In this document: positions 1 to 8,229 of the stretch, in pieces
How the letters are laid out: every line of letters begins with the position of its first letter
Numbering within the stretch: the stretch's first letter is position 1
Assembly: GCF_022879595.1 (NCBI RefSeq)
Contig: NZ_CP084268.1
Location: forward strand, 124,001-188,000
Length of the DNA: 64,000 bases
Source of the DNA: Caballeronia sp. Lep1P3
Lineage (GTDB): Bacteria > Pseudomonadota > Gammaproteobacteria > Burkholderiales > Burkholderiaceae
Reading direction: 5' to 3'
Notes under the pieces: model-generated
What the model was told of the DNA's origin: nothing
The model's input: the letters and a program-made list of their open reading frames with translations, nothing else
The model's database searches: none
Made by a program: the position numbers and the translations under genes

Positions 1-1395
1 CTCAAGCCCGGGCAAGCTGCCGAACGGCTGGGGCTGAGTGTGCGGCAGATCGAGCGCCTGGTGCTGCGCTATTGTGCAGACGGTGCGCGCGGTCTGGTGT
101 CGGGCAAGCGCGGGCGCGCGGGGAATCATCGGCTGCCTGAAGGCGTGGCGCAGCGCGCGATCGCGCTGATCCGCGAGCGTTACGCGGATTTTGGTCCGAC
201 GCTGGCGGCCGAGAAGTTAGCCGAGTGTCACGGTATCAAGCTGGCGGTCGAGACCATTCGCGCGCTGATGACGGCCGCGGGGCTCTGGGTGCCGCGCAAG
301 CAGCGCCCGCCGCGGATTCATCAGCCGCGTAATCGCCGGGCGTGTCTGGGCGAGCTGATCCAGATCGATGGCAGCGAACATCGGTGGTTCGAAGACCGGG
401 CGCCGCCCTGCACGCTGCTGGTGTTCATCGACGATGCGACGGGTCGGCTGATGACGCTGCATTTCACCGCGACCGAGTCGACCTTCAGCTATTTCGAGGC
501 GCTCTCGAAGTATCTAACGACCCACGGCAAGCCGATCGCCTTCTACAGCGACAAGGCCGGCGTCTTCTACGTCAAGAACCGCTCGAGCACGGCAGGCAAA
601 GGCGTGACGCAATTCGGCCGGGCCTTGTACGAGCTGAACATCGACGCGTTTTGTGCGAACACGAGTCAGGCCAAGGGACGGGTGGAACGCGCCAACCTGA
701 CGCTACAGGACCGGCTGGTCAAGGAGCTTCGGCTACGGGACATCAGCACTTGGGAGGCAGCCAACGCTTATGCGCCCTCCTTCATCGCCGATTTCAATCG
801 CCGTTTTGGTCGCCCGCCCAAGAGCGATCACGATGCCCATCGACCGCTGCGTGACGATGACGATCTCCGCCAGTCCCTGACGCACCGCGTCTGGCGCAAG
901 GTCACGCACGCGCTGACGGTGCAATACGACCGAGTGATGTACTTGTTGGAAGACACGCCTGCGAACCGCCGGCTGATTCACCAGCAGGTTGAAGTGGTCG
1001 AGTACCCGGATGGTGAGGTCGAGGTGCAGGCGGATGGCGAAGTGCTCGCTTGCGCCACGTATGACCGCATTGCACGGATCGATCAGGGTGCGGAAGTCGA
1101 GAACAAGCGGCTGGCACATGCACTCGAAGCTGCGCGACTCCTGCAGGCCAAACGCGATGATCGTCGTGCCTCCGATGCGCCGTCACGCACGCATCGTGGT
1201 GAACAGGTTCGAGCCAAGAAAGCGCTTGAAGGACTGAAGAAGCAACGTGCACTGAGCATCACCGACATGAACGAAGCGATTCTCGAAGTCAGCGCAAAAG
1301 CCATGCGGGAACGGGAGGCGGCTGCGCCGCCCCGACCCCGCAACCGGAATGAAAGTAAGCCAAACATCGGTGCAAAACGCGACATTTGTATTTAG
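1..1395 (+). CDS. ISNCY (IS1202-type) transposase, 5' truncated by the window
   Basis: DDE integrase-core transposase. The frame is open to base 1 (first codons read LKPGQAAERLGLS, a helix-turn-helix start), so the true start lies outside the window; GTG at 40 is only an internal candidate. Counted from that GTG, catalytic acidic residues are D110 (IQIDGSEHRW), D171 (YSDKAGVFYV) and E216 (KGRVERANLTLQDR), with a long basic C-terminal tail typical of ISNCY proteins. The reading frame shows no internal stop or frameshift, so the element may be intact. The stop codon lies inside the terminal repeat motifs at 1379-1438. Family call is by motif layout; the subgroup is less certain. Confidence 0.85.
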   Translation, partial: LKPGQAAERLGLSVRQIERLVLRYCADGARGLVSGKRGRAGNHRLPEGVAQRAIALIRERYADFGPTLAAEKLAECHGIKLAVETIRALMTAAGLWVPRKQRPPRIHQPRNRRACLGELIQIDGSEHRWFEDRAPPCTLLVFIDDATGRLMTLHFTATESTFSYFEALSKYLTTHGKPIAFYSDKAGVFYVKNRSSTAGKGVTQFGRALYELNIDAFCANTSQAKGRVERANLTLQDRLVKELRLRDISTWEAANAYAPSFIADFNRRFGRPPKSDHDAHRPLRDDDDLRQSLTHRVWRKVTHALTVQYDRVMYLLEDTPANRRLIHQQVEVVEYPDGEVEVQADGEVLACATYDRIARIDQGAEVENKRLAHALEAARLLQAKRDDRRASDAPSRTHRGEQVRAKKALEGLKKQRALSITDMNEAILEVSAKAMREREAAAPPRPRNRNESKPNIGAKRDICI

Positions 1396-1438
1396 CTGGC
1401 ACCGCGACATTTGAACTTAGCGGGGACATTTAAGTAAC
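1379..1438 (+). repeat. Right end of the insertion sequence with repeated terminal motifs
   Basis: Two near-identical copies of GCGACATTTgtaTTTAGC / GCGACATTTgaaCTTAGC (1379-1396 and 1404-1421) are followed by a third degenerate copy starting GGGGACATTTAAGTAAC (1422-1438). Repeated subterminal motifs at an IS end are usually transposase-binding sites. The first copy overlaps the transposase stop codon. The outer boundary is placed near 1438 by the end of the repeats; the left end and target duplication are outside the window. Confidence 0.6.
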
Positions 1439-1497
1439 GGCTGTATTTCAATTCCGCGTCTTCAACCAACGCCCAGACATCGATGCAACGTTCGCAT

Positions 1498-2397
1498 TCA
1501 GCCCAACTCTTCGAACAACCAGTCCTGGAAGCTCTTCACCTTCGGCGAGTCCACCGATGACTTCAGCAAGTTCAACGTATAGCCGTTGACAGCGAGCCCG
1601 TCGAAGCCGAACGGCGCGACCAGCTTCGCCGTTTCCAGTTCGCGCTGCACGAGCAGGAGGCTCTCCAGACAGACGCCGACGCCATCGGCCGCCGCGCTGA
1701 TCGCCATGAAGGAACGATCGAAGCGCGGCCCGCGCGAAATATCGAGCGGCGTCTTGCGATAAAGGCGCATCCAGTCGCGCCATCCGACGAGGCAGTTCTC
1801 GCTGTGAATCAGCGTGTGATGCCGCAGGTCCGCGACCGTGCGGATCGGATGAGCGCCTTCCATCAGCTTCGGCGAACAAAGCGGCACGATCGTCTCGGAC
1901 GGCAGATCGAGCACCAGCGTGCCCGCCGGCTGCAGTCTGCGTGCCCCGTAACGCAGGTCGATGTCGACCGCTGCGCGCGTCAGGTCCACCGGTTCGTTCG
2001 ACGCATTCAGCCGCAAGTCGATATCCGGATGCCGCGCCGAGAAGCGCGCAAGACGCGGCATCAGCCACTGAGTCGCGAAACTCGGCGTCGAATGCAACGT
2101 GAGAATGTCGCTTTTCGCGACGCGGCCGATATTGCGCGTGGCTTTCTCGATGCGCGCGAACGCCGCGCCAATCTCCTCCGCATAGGCGCGGCCGCTGTCC
2201 GTGAGCAGCACCGCGCGATGCACGCGATGAAAGAGCCGCACGCTCAACTGCTCCTCGAGCAGCTTGATCTGATGACTGATTGCCGAAGGCGTCACGAACA
2301 GTTCTTCTGCTGCAAGCGCGAAGGATTCGAGCCGCGCGGCCGCCTCGAACGCCTGTATCGACTTGAGCGTCACGCGATTGTGCATTGCAGTGATCAC
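1498..2397 (-). CDS. LysR-family transcriptional regulator (GcvA-like)
   Basis: 299 residues, normal LysR length. The N-terminal winged helix (about residues 8-68) contains SIQAFEAAARLESFALAAEEL and TPSAISHQIKLLEEQL; the rest is a periplasmic-binding-like effector domain (about 95-295). It is read away from the transketolase/TRAP operon that starts at 2536, the usual arrangement for a LysR activator and its target, so it probably senses the substrate or an intermediate of that operon. The effector cannot be told from sequence. Confidence 0.85.
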   Translation of the reverse strand: MITAMHNRVTLKSIQAFEAAARLESFALAAEELFVTPSAISHQIKLLEEQLSVRLFHRVHRAVLLTDSGRAYAEEIGAAFARIEKATRNIGRVAKSDILTLHSTPSFATQWLMPRLARFSARHPDIDLRLNASNEPVDLTRAAVDIDLRYGARRLQPAGTLVLDLPSETIVPLCSPKLMEGAHPIRTVADLRHHTLIHSENCLVGWRDWMRLYRKTPLDISRGPRFDRSFMAISAAADGVGVCLESLLLVQRELETAKLVAPFGFDGLAVNGYTLNLLKSSVDSPKVKSFQDWLFEELG

Positions 2398-2448
2398 CTG
2401 AATTCAATTCAACGCTGCGCCACTTTAATTCGTTTGAGCGCACGTCTA

Positions 2449-2464
2449 CAAGCGAATACGCTTG
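2449..2464. promoter_or_regulatory. Candidate operator between LysR and the transketolase operon
   Basis: Inverted repeat CAAGCG-AATA-CGCTTG (perfect 6-base arms, 4-base spacer) lies between the divergent LysR start (2397) and the operon start (2536), about 70 bases upstream of the latter. Position and symmetry fit a regulator site; assignment to the adjacent LysR is inference, and the motif is not a classic T-N11-A box. Confidence 0.4.
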
Positions 2465-2535
2465 ATTCATCGCCAAATGCTTCGCGAAAGGGAAAACCCT
2501 GAAGCATGCGCAGACCTCAATTAAGGAGACTCAGC

Positions 2536-3369
2536 GTGGACAAGAGCATCGCGCAACTCGCGCAGCACGCTCATCGCATTCGCCGCAACGCGCTTTTGAT
2601 GGGCGAAGTGCAGGGCCAGGGCTATATCGGCCAGGCGCTCGACATCGCCGATGTACTGGCTGTCGCGTACTTCGGCGCAATGAACTATCGCCCCGAAGAT
2701 CCCGAGTGGGAGGACCGCGACCGCTTTCTTCTCTCCAACGGCCACTACGCGATTGCGCTGTATGCGGCGCTCTTCGAGGCGCGTGTCTTGCCGGAACATG
2801 AACTCGAAAGCTATGGCAGCGACGACAGCCGCTTGCCGATGTCAGGCATGGCGAGCTATACGCCCGGCATGGAGATGTCGGGCGGTTCGCTGGGTCAGGG
2901 CCTCACCATTGCAGTGGGCCGCTGCCTCGGGCTCAAGCGCAAGAACTCGAAGTCCTTCGTCTACACCCTCTTCTCCGATGGCGAACTCGACGAAGGCGCG
3001 ATCTGGGAAGGACTGATGTCGGCGGCGCACTGGAAGCTCGACAACCTCATCGCGATGATCGACGTGAACAATCAGCAGGCCGATGGCCCGTCCTCGCAGA
3101 TCATGGCGTTCGAGCCGCTCGTGCCGAAGCTCGAAGCGTTCGGCTGGTACGTGCAGCGTATCGACGGCAATGACATCGGCGCCGTGAAGGAAGCCGTCGA
3201 TAACGCGCGCAATTTCAAGGAAGCGAAGCCGCGCATCATCGTGTGCGACACGAAGATGGGCTGCGGCGTGCCGTTCCTCGAAGAACGCGAAAAGAACCAT
3301 TTCATTCGCGTCGATGCGCACGAATGGAAGCTCGCGCTCGATGCACTGGACGCAGGGAGACAGGCATGA
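2536..3369 (+). CDS. Transketolase, N-terminal (TPP-binding) subunit
   Basis: 277 residues from GTG 2536; this start has an AAGGAG Shine-Dalgarno at 2523-2528, whereas the longer frame from 2506 has none. It forms the alpha half of a split transketolase. Visible are the DRDRFLLSNGHYAIALYA substrate/TPP loop, GGSLGQGL, and the TPP motif (SDGELDEG ... IDVNNQQ, with S replacing the first G of GDG). It overlaps the next gene by ATGA (3366-3369), so the two halves are translationally coupled and surely form one enzyme. Split transketolases act in several pathways (for example apulose-4-phosphate AptAB); the substrate here is unknown. Confidence 0.9.
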   Translation: MDKSIAQLAQHAHRIRRNALLMGEVQGQGYIGQALDIADVLAVAYFGAMNYRPEDPEWEDRDRFLLSNGHYAIALYAALFEARVLPEHELESYGSDDSRLPMSGMASYTPGMEMSGGSLGQGLTIAVGRCLGLKRKNSKSFVYTLFSDGELDEGAIWEGLMSAAHWKLDNLIAMIDVNNQQADGPSSQIMAFEPLVPKLEAFGWYVQRIDGNDIGAVKEAVDNARNFKEAKPRIIVCDTKMGCGVPFLEEREKNHFIRVDAHEWKLALDALDAGRQA

Positions 3370-4364
3370 GTACCGTCGCAAAGAAGCCGCGCCTGAAGAC
3401 CTCGGCGATGATCGCGTCGATTGCGGGCGAAGGACAGGTCACGCGTTCCGCGCCCTTCGGCCATGCGCTCGCCGAACTCGCGCGCACGAATACGAACATC
3501 GTCGGCATGACGGCCGATCTCGGCAAGTACACGGACCTGCACATCTTCGCGAAGGAATTCCCCGAGCGTTACTACCAGATGGGCATGGCCGAGCAACTGC
3601 TGATGGGCGCGGCGGCGGGCCTCGCGCATGAAGGCGCACAACCGTTCGTCACGACCTACGCGGTGTTCGCCACACGCCGCGCCTATGACTTCATCCACCA
3701 GACGATCGCCGAGGACAATCTCGACGTCAAGATCGTCGCCGCGTTGCCGGGCCTCACGACCGGCTACGGCCCGAGTCATCAGGCGGCGGAAGATCTCGCG
3801 TTGATGCGCGCGATGCCGAACATGACCGTCATCGATCCTTGCGATGCGCTCGATATCGAGCAGATGGTGCCTGCCATCGCCGCGCACAAAGGTCCGGTGT
3901 ATGCGCGTCTTCTGCGCGGCAACGTGCCCGCCGTGCTCGACGAATATGGCTACCAGTTCGAACTCGGCCGCGCGAAGCTCCTGCGCGACGGCGCGGATGT
4001 GCTGATGATTTCGAGCGGCATCATGACGATGCGCTCGCTCGAAGCCGCCAAAGCGCTGCAAGCGGACAACGTCGACGTCGCCGTGCTGCATGTGCCGACC
4101 ATCAAGCCGCTCGACACCGCGACCATCCTGCGCGAAGCGAACCGCACGGGCCGCATGGTCGTCGTCGCGGAGAACCATACCGTGATCGGCGGCCTCGGCG
4201 AAGCGGTCGCGCGCACGCTGCTCGGCGCGGGCGTCACGCCCGCCTTCCGCCAGATCGCCCTGCCCGACGCGTTCCTCGACGCGGGCGCCCTTCCCACGCT
4301 GCACGACCGCTACGGCATTTCCACCGAAGCGATGTGCGACACCATCAAAGGCTGGCTCGGCTGA
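3366..4364 (+). CDS. Transketolase, C-terminal (pyrimidine-binding) subunit
   Basis: 332 residues from ATG 3366, which overlaps the stop of the N-terminal subunit (ATGA). It carries the transketolase pyrimidine-binding domain: YYQMGMAEQLLMGAAAGLA with the conserved catalytic Glu in MAEQ, then TGYGPSHQAAEDLALMRAMPNM, followed by the C-terminal domain. It supplies the other half of the active site for ketol (C2) transfer. Part of the 2536-11183 operon, 51 bases before the SDR gene. Confidence 0.9.
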   Translation: MSTVAKKPRLKTSAMIASIAGEGQVTRSAPFGHALAELARTNTNIVGMTADLGKYTDLHIFAKEFPERYYQMGMAEQLLMGAAAGLAHEGAQPFVTTYAVFATRRAYDFIHQTIAEDNLDVKIVAALPGLTTGYGPSHQAAEDLALMRAMPNMTVIDPCDALDIEQMVPAIAAHKGPVYARLLRGNVPAVLDEYGYQFELGRAKLLRDGADVLMISSGIMTMRSLEAAKALQADNVDVAVLHVPTIKPLDTATILREANRTGRMVVVAENHTVIGGLGEAVARTLLGAGVTPAFRQIALPDAFLDAGALPTLHDRYGISTEAMCDTIKGWLG

Positions 4365-4415
4365 AGCCTTCGTTTCATCACACACACACCAACACATCAT
4401 CAGGAGAGTTCCATC

Positions 4416-5177
4416 ATGTCAGAGTCGCGTCTTCTCGAAGGCAAGGTCGCCGTGATTTCCGGCGCGGCGTCGCCGCGCGGAATCGGCATGGCGACAGCCC
4501 GCATGTTCGCGAAGCACGGCGCGAAGATCGCCATCTTCGATCTCGACGAAACCGCCGCACAGGAAGCCGCGAGCAGCATCGGGCCGGAGCATCGCGGCTA
4601 TGCGTGCAACGTGACCGACCGCGCCGCGTGCGATGCAGCCGTGGAGAAAGTGATCGCCGACTTCGGCGCGATCGACGTGCTCATCAACAACGCGGGCATC
4701 ACGCAAGCCGTCAAGCTGCTCGATATCGACCCACAAAGCTGGGACCGCATTCTCGACGTGAACCTGCGCGGCGTGCTGTATCTGTCGCAAGCGGTGGTGC
4801 CGCAGATGAAGCGGCAAGGCGGCGGCTCTATCGGCTGCATGTCGTCGGTATCGGCGCAGCGCGGCGGCGGCATTCTCGGCGGCCCGCACTATTCGGCGGC
4901 GAAAGCGGGCGTGCTCGGTCTCGCCAAAGCGATGGCGCGCGAACTCGGCAATGACGGCATCCGCGTCAATTGCGTGACGCCCGGCCTCATTCAGACGGAC
5001 ATCAACGCGGGCAAGATCAGCGACGACAAGCGCACCGAGATTCTCGCGGGCATTCCGCTGAACCGTCTCGGCGTGCCGGACGACGTGGCGGGCGCTTTCC
5101 TGTTCCTCTCCGCGCCGATTTCTTCGTACATCACCGGCGCGGTGATCGACGTGAACGGAGGCATGCTGATTCACTGA
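4416..5177 (+). CDS. SDR-family oxidoreductase
   Basis: 253 residues, classical short-chain dehydrogenase. Motifs: cofactor glycine loop GAASPRGIG (about 16-24), FDLD at the end of beta-2 (Asp favours NAD(H)), NNAG, and Ser/Tyr/Lys in MSSVSAQ ... HYSAAKAG. GGAGA lies before the ATG. Its place between split transketolase and the TRAP transporter suggests it oxidises the imported polyol or sugar to a ketose, or reduces a transketolase product. Substrate unknown. Confidence 0.88.
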   Translation: MSESRLLEGKVAVISGAASPRGIGMATARMFAKHGAKIAIFDLDETAAQEAASSIGPEHRGYACNVTDRAACDAAVEKVIADFGAIDVLINNAGITQAVKLLDIDPQSWDRILDVNLRGVLYLSQAVVPQMKRQGGGSIGCMSSVSAQRGGGILGGPHYSAAKAGVLGLAKAMARELGNDGIRVNCVTPGLIQTDINAGKISDDKRTEILAGIPLNRLGVPDDVAGAFLFLSAPISSYITGAVIDVNGGMLIH

Positions 5178-5267
5178 CGCATAGAAACACCAGGAAGCAC
5201 GACGCGCCTTCAAGAGCGCGTTTCGAGAACAAAATCCATCGCCATGAAAGGTTTGGAGGAGCACACC

Positions 5268-6308
5268 ATGACACATCGCACGAAACAAGGCGGCATCGAC
5301 AGGCGCTCGTTCCTGAAGACGGGCGCCGCCATCGCCGCGGCCGCGCCGCTCTGGAGTCTCACGACGCGCAACGCGTTTGCCGCCGACTTCTCCTACAAGC
5401 TAGCGACCGGGCAGGACCCCACGCATCCGGTGAACATCCGGGCGCAAGAGGCGTGCGACAAGATTCGCGCCGCGACCGGAGGCAAGCTCGACATCAAGGT
5501 GTTCCCCGCGAATCAGCTCGGCTCCGATACCGATCTGCTCTCGCAAGTGCGCAGCGGCGGCGTCGAGTTCTTCAACCAGGCATCGTCGATTCTCGCGACG
5601 TTGACGCCCGCAGCGGGCATCGTCAATACGGGTTTCGCGTTCCCGGACTACGGCACCGTGTGGAAAGCGATGGACGGCGATCTCGGCGGTTATATCCGGG
5701 CGCAGATCGAAAAGAGCGGCATCATCGCCGTGTCGAAGCCGTGGGACAACGGCTTCCGTCAGATCAGTTCGTCGACGCGCGTCGTGAAGACGCCTGCGGA
5801 CCTCAAGGGCTTCAAGATTCGCGTGCCGCAAGCGCCGATGCTCACGTCGCTCTTCAAGTCGCTCGATGCCGGCCCCGCGCCGATCAACTTCAACGAACTG
5901 TATTCCGCGTTGCAGACGGGCGTGGTCGAGGGTCAGGAGAATCCGCTGCCGATCATCGCGACAGCCAAGCTCTACGAAGTGCAAAAGTCGATCAGCCTCA
6001 CGTCGCACGTGTGGGATGCCTACTGGATTCTCGGCAATCGCCGCGCATGGCAGGCGCTGCCGCCCGACATGCGCGCCATCGTCACGCGCGAGTTCGAAGC
6101 CGCCGGCATGCTGCAGCGCGCGGACATCGCCAAGCTCAACGGCAGCCTGCGCGACGACCTGAAGAGCAAGGGCATCAACATGGTCGAAGTGGACCGTGAG
6201 GCATTTCGCGGCGCGCTGAAGAAAACGAGCTTCTATAGCGACTGGAAGGCCAAGTACGGCGAGCAGGCGTGGAGCACGCTCGAAAAGTACACCGGAAAAC
6301 TGGTATGA
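5268..6308 (+). CDS. TRAP transporter substrate-binding protein, DctP family
   Basis: 346 residues from ATG 5268, chosen because GGAGGAG sits six bases upstream; the in-frame ATG at 5244 has no such site. The N terminus has a twin-arginine-type signal (DRRSFLKTG at 11-19, hydrophobic stretch, cleavage near AFA-AD at 38-40), so it is likely exported folded. DctP features include the RVPQAPM segment and VEGQENPL. It delivers an organic acid or sugar acid to the permease encoded next; the genes overlap by ATGA. Confidence 0.9.
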   Translation: MTHRTKQGGIDRRSFLKTGAAIAAAAPLWSLTTRNAFAADFSYKLATGQDPTHPVNIRAQEACDKIRAATGGKLDIKVFPANQLGSDTDLLSQVRSGGVEFFNQASSILATLTPAAGIVNTGFAFPDYGTVWKAMDGDLGGYIRAQIEKSGIIAVSKPWDNGFRQISSSTRVVKTPADLKGFKIRVPQAPMLTSLFKSLDAGPAPINFNELYSALQTGVVEGQENPLPIIATAKLYEVQKSISLTSHVWDAYWILGNRRAWQALPPDMRAIVTREFEAAGMLQRADIAKLNGSLRDDLKSKGINMVEVDREAFRGALKKTSFYSDWKAKYGEQAWSTLEKYTGKLV

Positions 6309-8173
6309 AAGCCATGCATTCCACCCTGCCTGCGCATCCGACGCCCCAGCGAATCGCGGGTTTTGTCGATACATGGCTCGGCCATCTCGTCGAGATTCCG
6401 GCCGCGTTGCTGGTCATCGCCGAGATCGTCGTGCTGCTCGCCGGCGTGACGAGCCGATATCTGCTGCACAATCCGCTCGTGTGGTCCGACGAACTCGCGT
6501 CGATGCTGTTCCTCTGGCTCGCGATGCTCGGCGCGGTGGTCGCATTGCGGCGCGGCGAGCACATGCGGATGACGGCGCTCGTTGGCATGGCGTCGCCGCG
6601 CGTGCGCGCGTTTCTCGATGTCGTCGCCATCGCCGCGCCGCTCGCATTCATGGCGCTGGTGATCGGCCCCGCGCTCGACTTCGCGCAGGACGAATCGTTC
6701 ATCACCACGCCCGCGCTCGAAATCTCCAACTCGTGGCGCGCGGCGGCGTTGCCGATCGGTTCGGGCCTGATGCTGCTCGTCGCGTGCCTGCGCCTCTTCA
6801 GGGTCGGCGACTGGAAGCTCACCATCGGCGCACTCGTGCTCGTCGCGGCGGTTGCGGGTGCGTTCTATGCGGCAGGCCCGTTCCTCAAAGGCCTCGGCAA
6901 CTTCAACCTGCTCATCTTCTTCGTCGGCCTCGTTGCGGCGTGTGTGCTGTCGGGCGTGCCGATCGCCTTCTCGTTCGGCCTCGCGACCTTCGGCTATCTG
7001 GCGCTTACGACGAGCACGCCACTCGTCGTCGTGGTCGGGCGCATGGACGAAGGCATGTCGCACCTGATCCTGCTGTCGGTGCCGCTCTTCGTGTTCCTCG
7101 GACAGTTGATCGAGATGACCGGCATGGCAGCCGCGATGATCGCGTTTCTCGCGAGCCTGCTCGGTCATGTGCGCGGCGGCCTGTCGTATGTGCTCGTCGG
7201 CGCGATGTATCTCGTCTCCGGCATCTCCGGCTCGAAAGCCGCGGACATGGCGGCGGTCGCCCCCGTGCTGTTCCCCGAGATGAAGGCGCGCGGCGCGAAA
7301 CCGGGCGATCTCGTCGCGCTGCTCGCCGCCACCGGCGCGCAGACCGAAACCATCCCGCCGAGCCTCGTGCTCATCACGCTCGGCTCGGTCACGGGCGTAT
7401 CGATCTCCGCGCTCTTCACGGGCGGCATGCTGCCGGGCATCGTGCTCGCCATCACGCTATGCACCGTCGTGTGGTGGCGCTATCGCGTGGACGATCTTTC
7501 CGGCGTGAAGCGCGCGAACCGTGGCGAGATTCTGCGCAAGTTCGCCATCGCCCTGCCCGCGCTCGCGCTGCCCTTCGTGATTCGCGCGGCCGTGGTCGAA
7601 GGTGTCGCGACGGCGACGGAAGTCTCGACGATCGGCATCGCGTATGCGGTGCTGGCCGGGCTTCTGATCTATCGCCGCTTCGAATGGGCACGCTTGAAGC
7701 CGATGCTCATCGACACCGCCGCGCTCTCCGGCGCGATCCTGCTCATCATCGGCGCCGCCACGAGCATGGCATGGGCGCTCACGCAATCGGGATTCTCGGG
7801 CCAGCTCGCGCGCACGATGGCCGCGCTCCCCGGCGGCGGGTGGATGTTCATGGCGGCGTCGATCCTCGTGTTCATCGTTCTCGGCAGCGTGCTCGAAGGC
7901 ATCCCGGCCATCGTGCTGTTCGGGCCGCTGATGTTCCCCATCGCGCGGCAAATGGGCATCAACGACGTGCATTACGCGATGGTCGTGATCCTCTCGATGG
8001 GCGTCGGTCTCTTCGCGCCGCCCTTCGGCGTCGGTTATTACTCGGCGTGCGCGGTGAGCCGCATCCATCCCGACGAAGGCATGAAGCCGATCCTCGGCTA
8101 TATCGCGGCGCTGATCGTCGGCCTGATTCTGGTGGCCGCCGTGCCCTGGTTCTCCACCGGCTTCCTGCACTAA
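6305..8173 (+). CDS. TRAP transporter fused small-large permease (DctQM)
   Basis: 622 residues from ATG 6305, overlapping the DctP stop (ATGA 6305-6308). Residues about 20-170 are a DctQ-type four-helix small subunit (WSDELASMLFLWLAMLGA); about 205-620 are the DctM large subunit with many membrane helices. QM fusions are common. It works with the Tat-exported DctP as a sodium- or proton-driven importer. The only high-affinity transporter in this operon, it sets the pathway's entry substrate, which is not identifiable from sequence. Confidence 0.92.
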   Translation: MKAMHSTLPAHPTPQRIAGFVDTWLGHLVEIPAALLVIAEIVVLLAGVTSRYLLHNPLVWSDELASMLFLWLAMLGAVVALRRGEHMRMTALVGMASPRVRAFLDVVAIAAPLAFMALVIGPALDFAQDESFITTPALEISNSWRAAALPIGSGLMLLVACLRLFRVGDWKLTIGALVLVAAVAGAFYAAGPFLKGLGNFNLLIFFVGLVAACVLSGVPIAFSFGLATFGYLALTTSTPLVVVVGRMDEGMSHLILLSVPLFVFLGQLIEMTGMAAAMIAFLASLLGHVRGGLSYVLVGAMYLVSGISGSKAADMAAVAPVLFPEMKARGAKPGDLVALLAATGAQTETIPPSLVLITLGSVTGVSISALFTGGMLPGIVLAITLCTVVWWRYRVDDLSGVKRANRGEILRKFAIALPALALPFVIRAAVVEGVATATEVSTIGIAYAVLAGLLIYRRFEWARLKPMLIDTAALSGAILLIIGAATSMAWALTQSGFSGQLARTMAALPGGGWMFMAASILVFIVLGSVLEGIPAIVLFGPLMFPIARQMGINDVHYAMVVILSMGVGLFAPPFGVGYYSACAVSRIHPDEGMKPILGYIAALIVGLILVAAVPWFSTGFLH

Positions 8174-8229
8174 TTCTCACTGTCCAGTTCATTCATGCCG
8201 CTCCTCGACGGGAGCGGCAAGGAGAAGTC

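Noticed and set aside
6373..8229. Frame open for 1.86 kb across the TRAP permease, in frame with tkt
   Set aside because: It lies in another frame of a clear membrane protein, is Arg/Ala-rich without any fold signature, and tkt has its own ribosome-binding site at 8221. It results from high GC at third positions.
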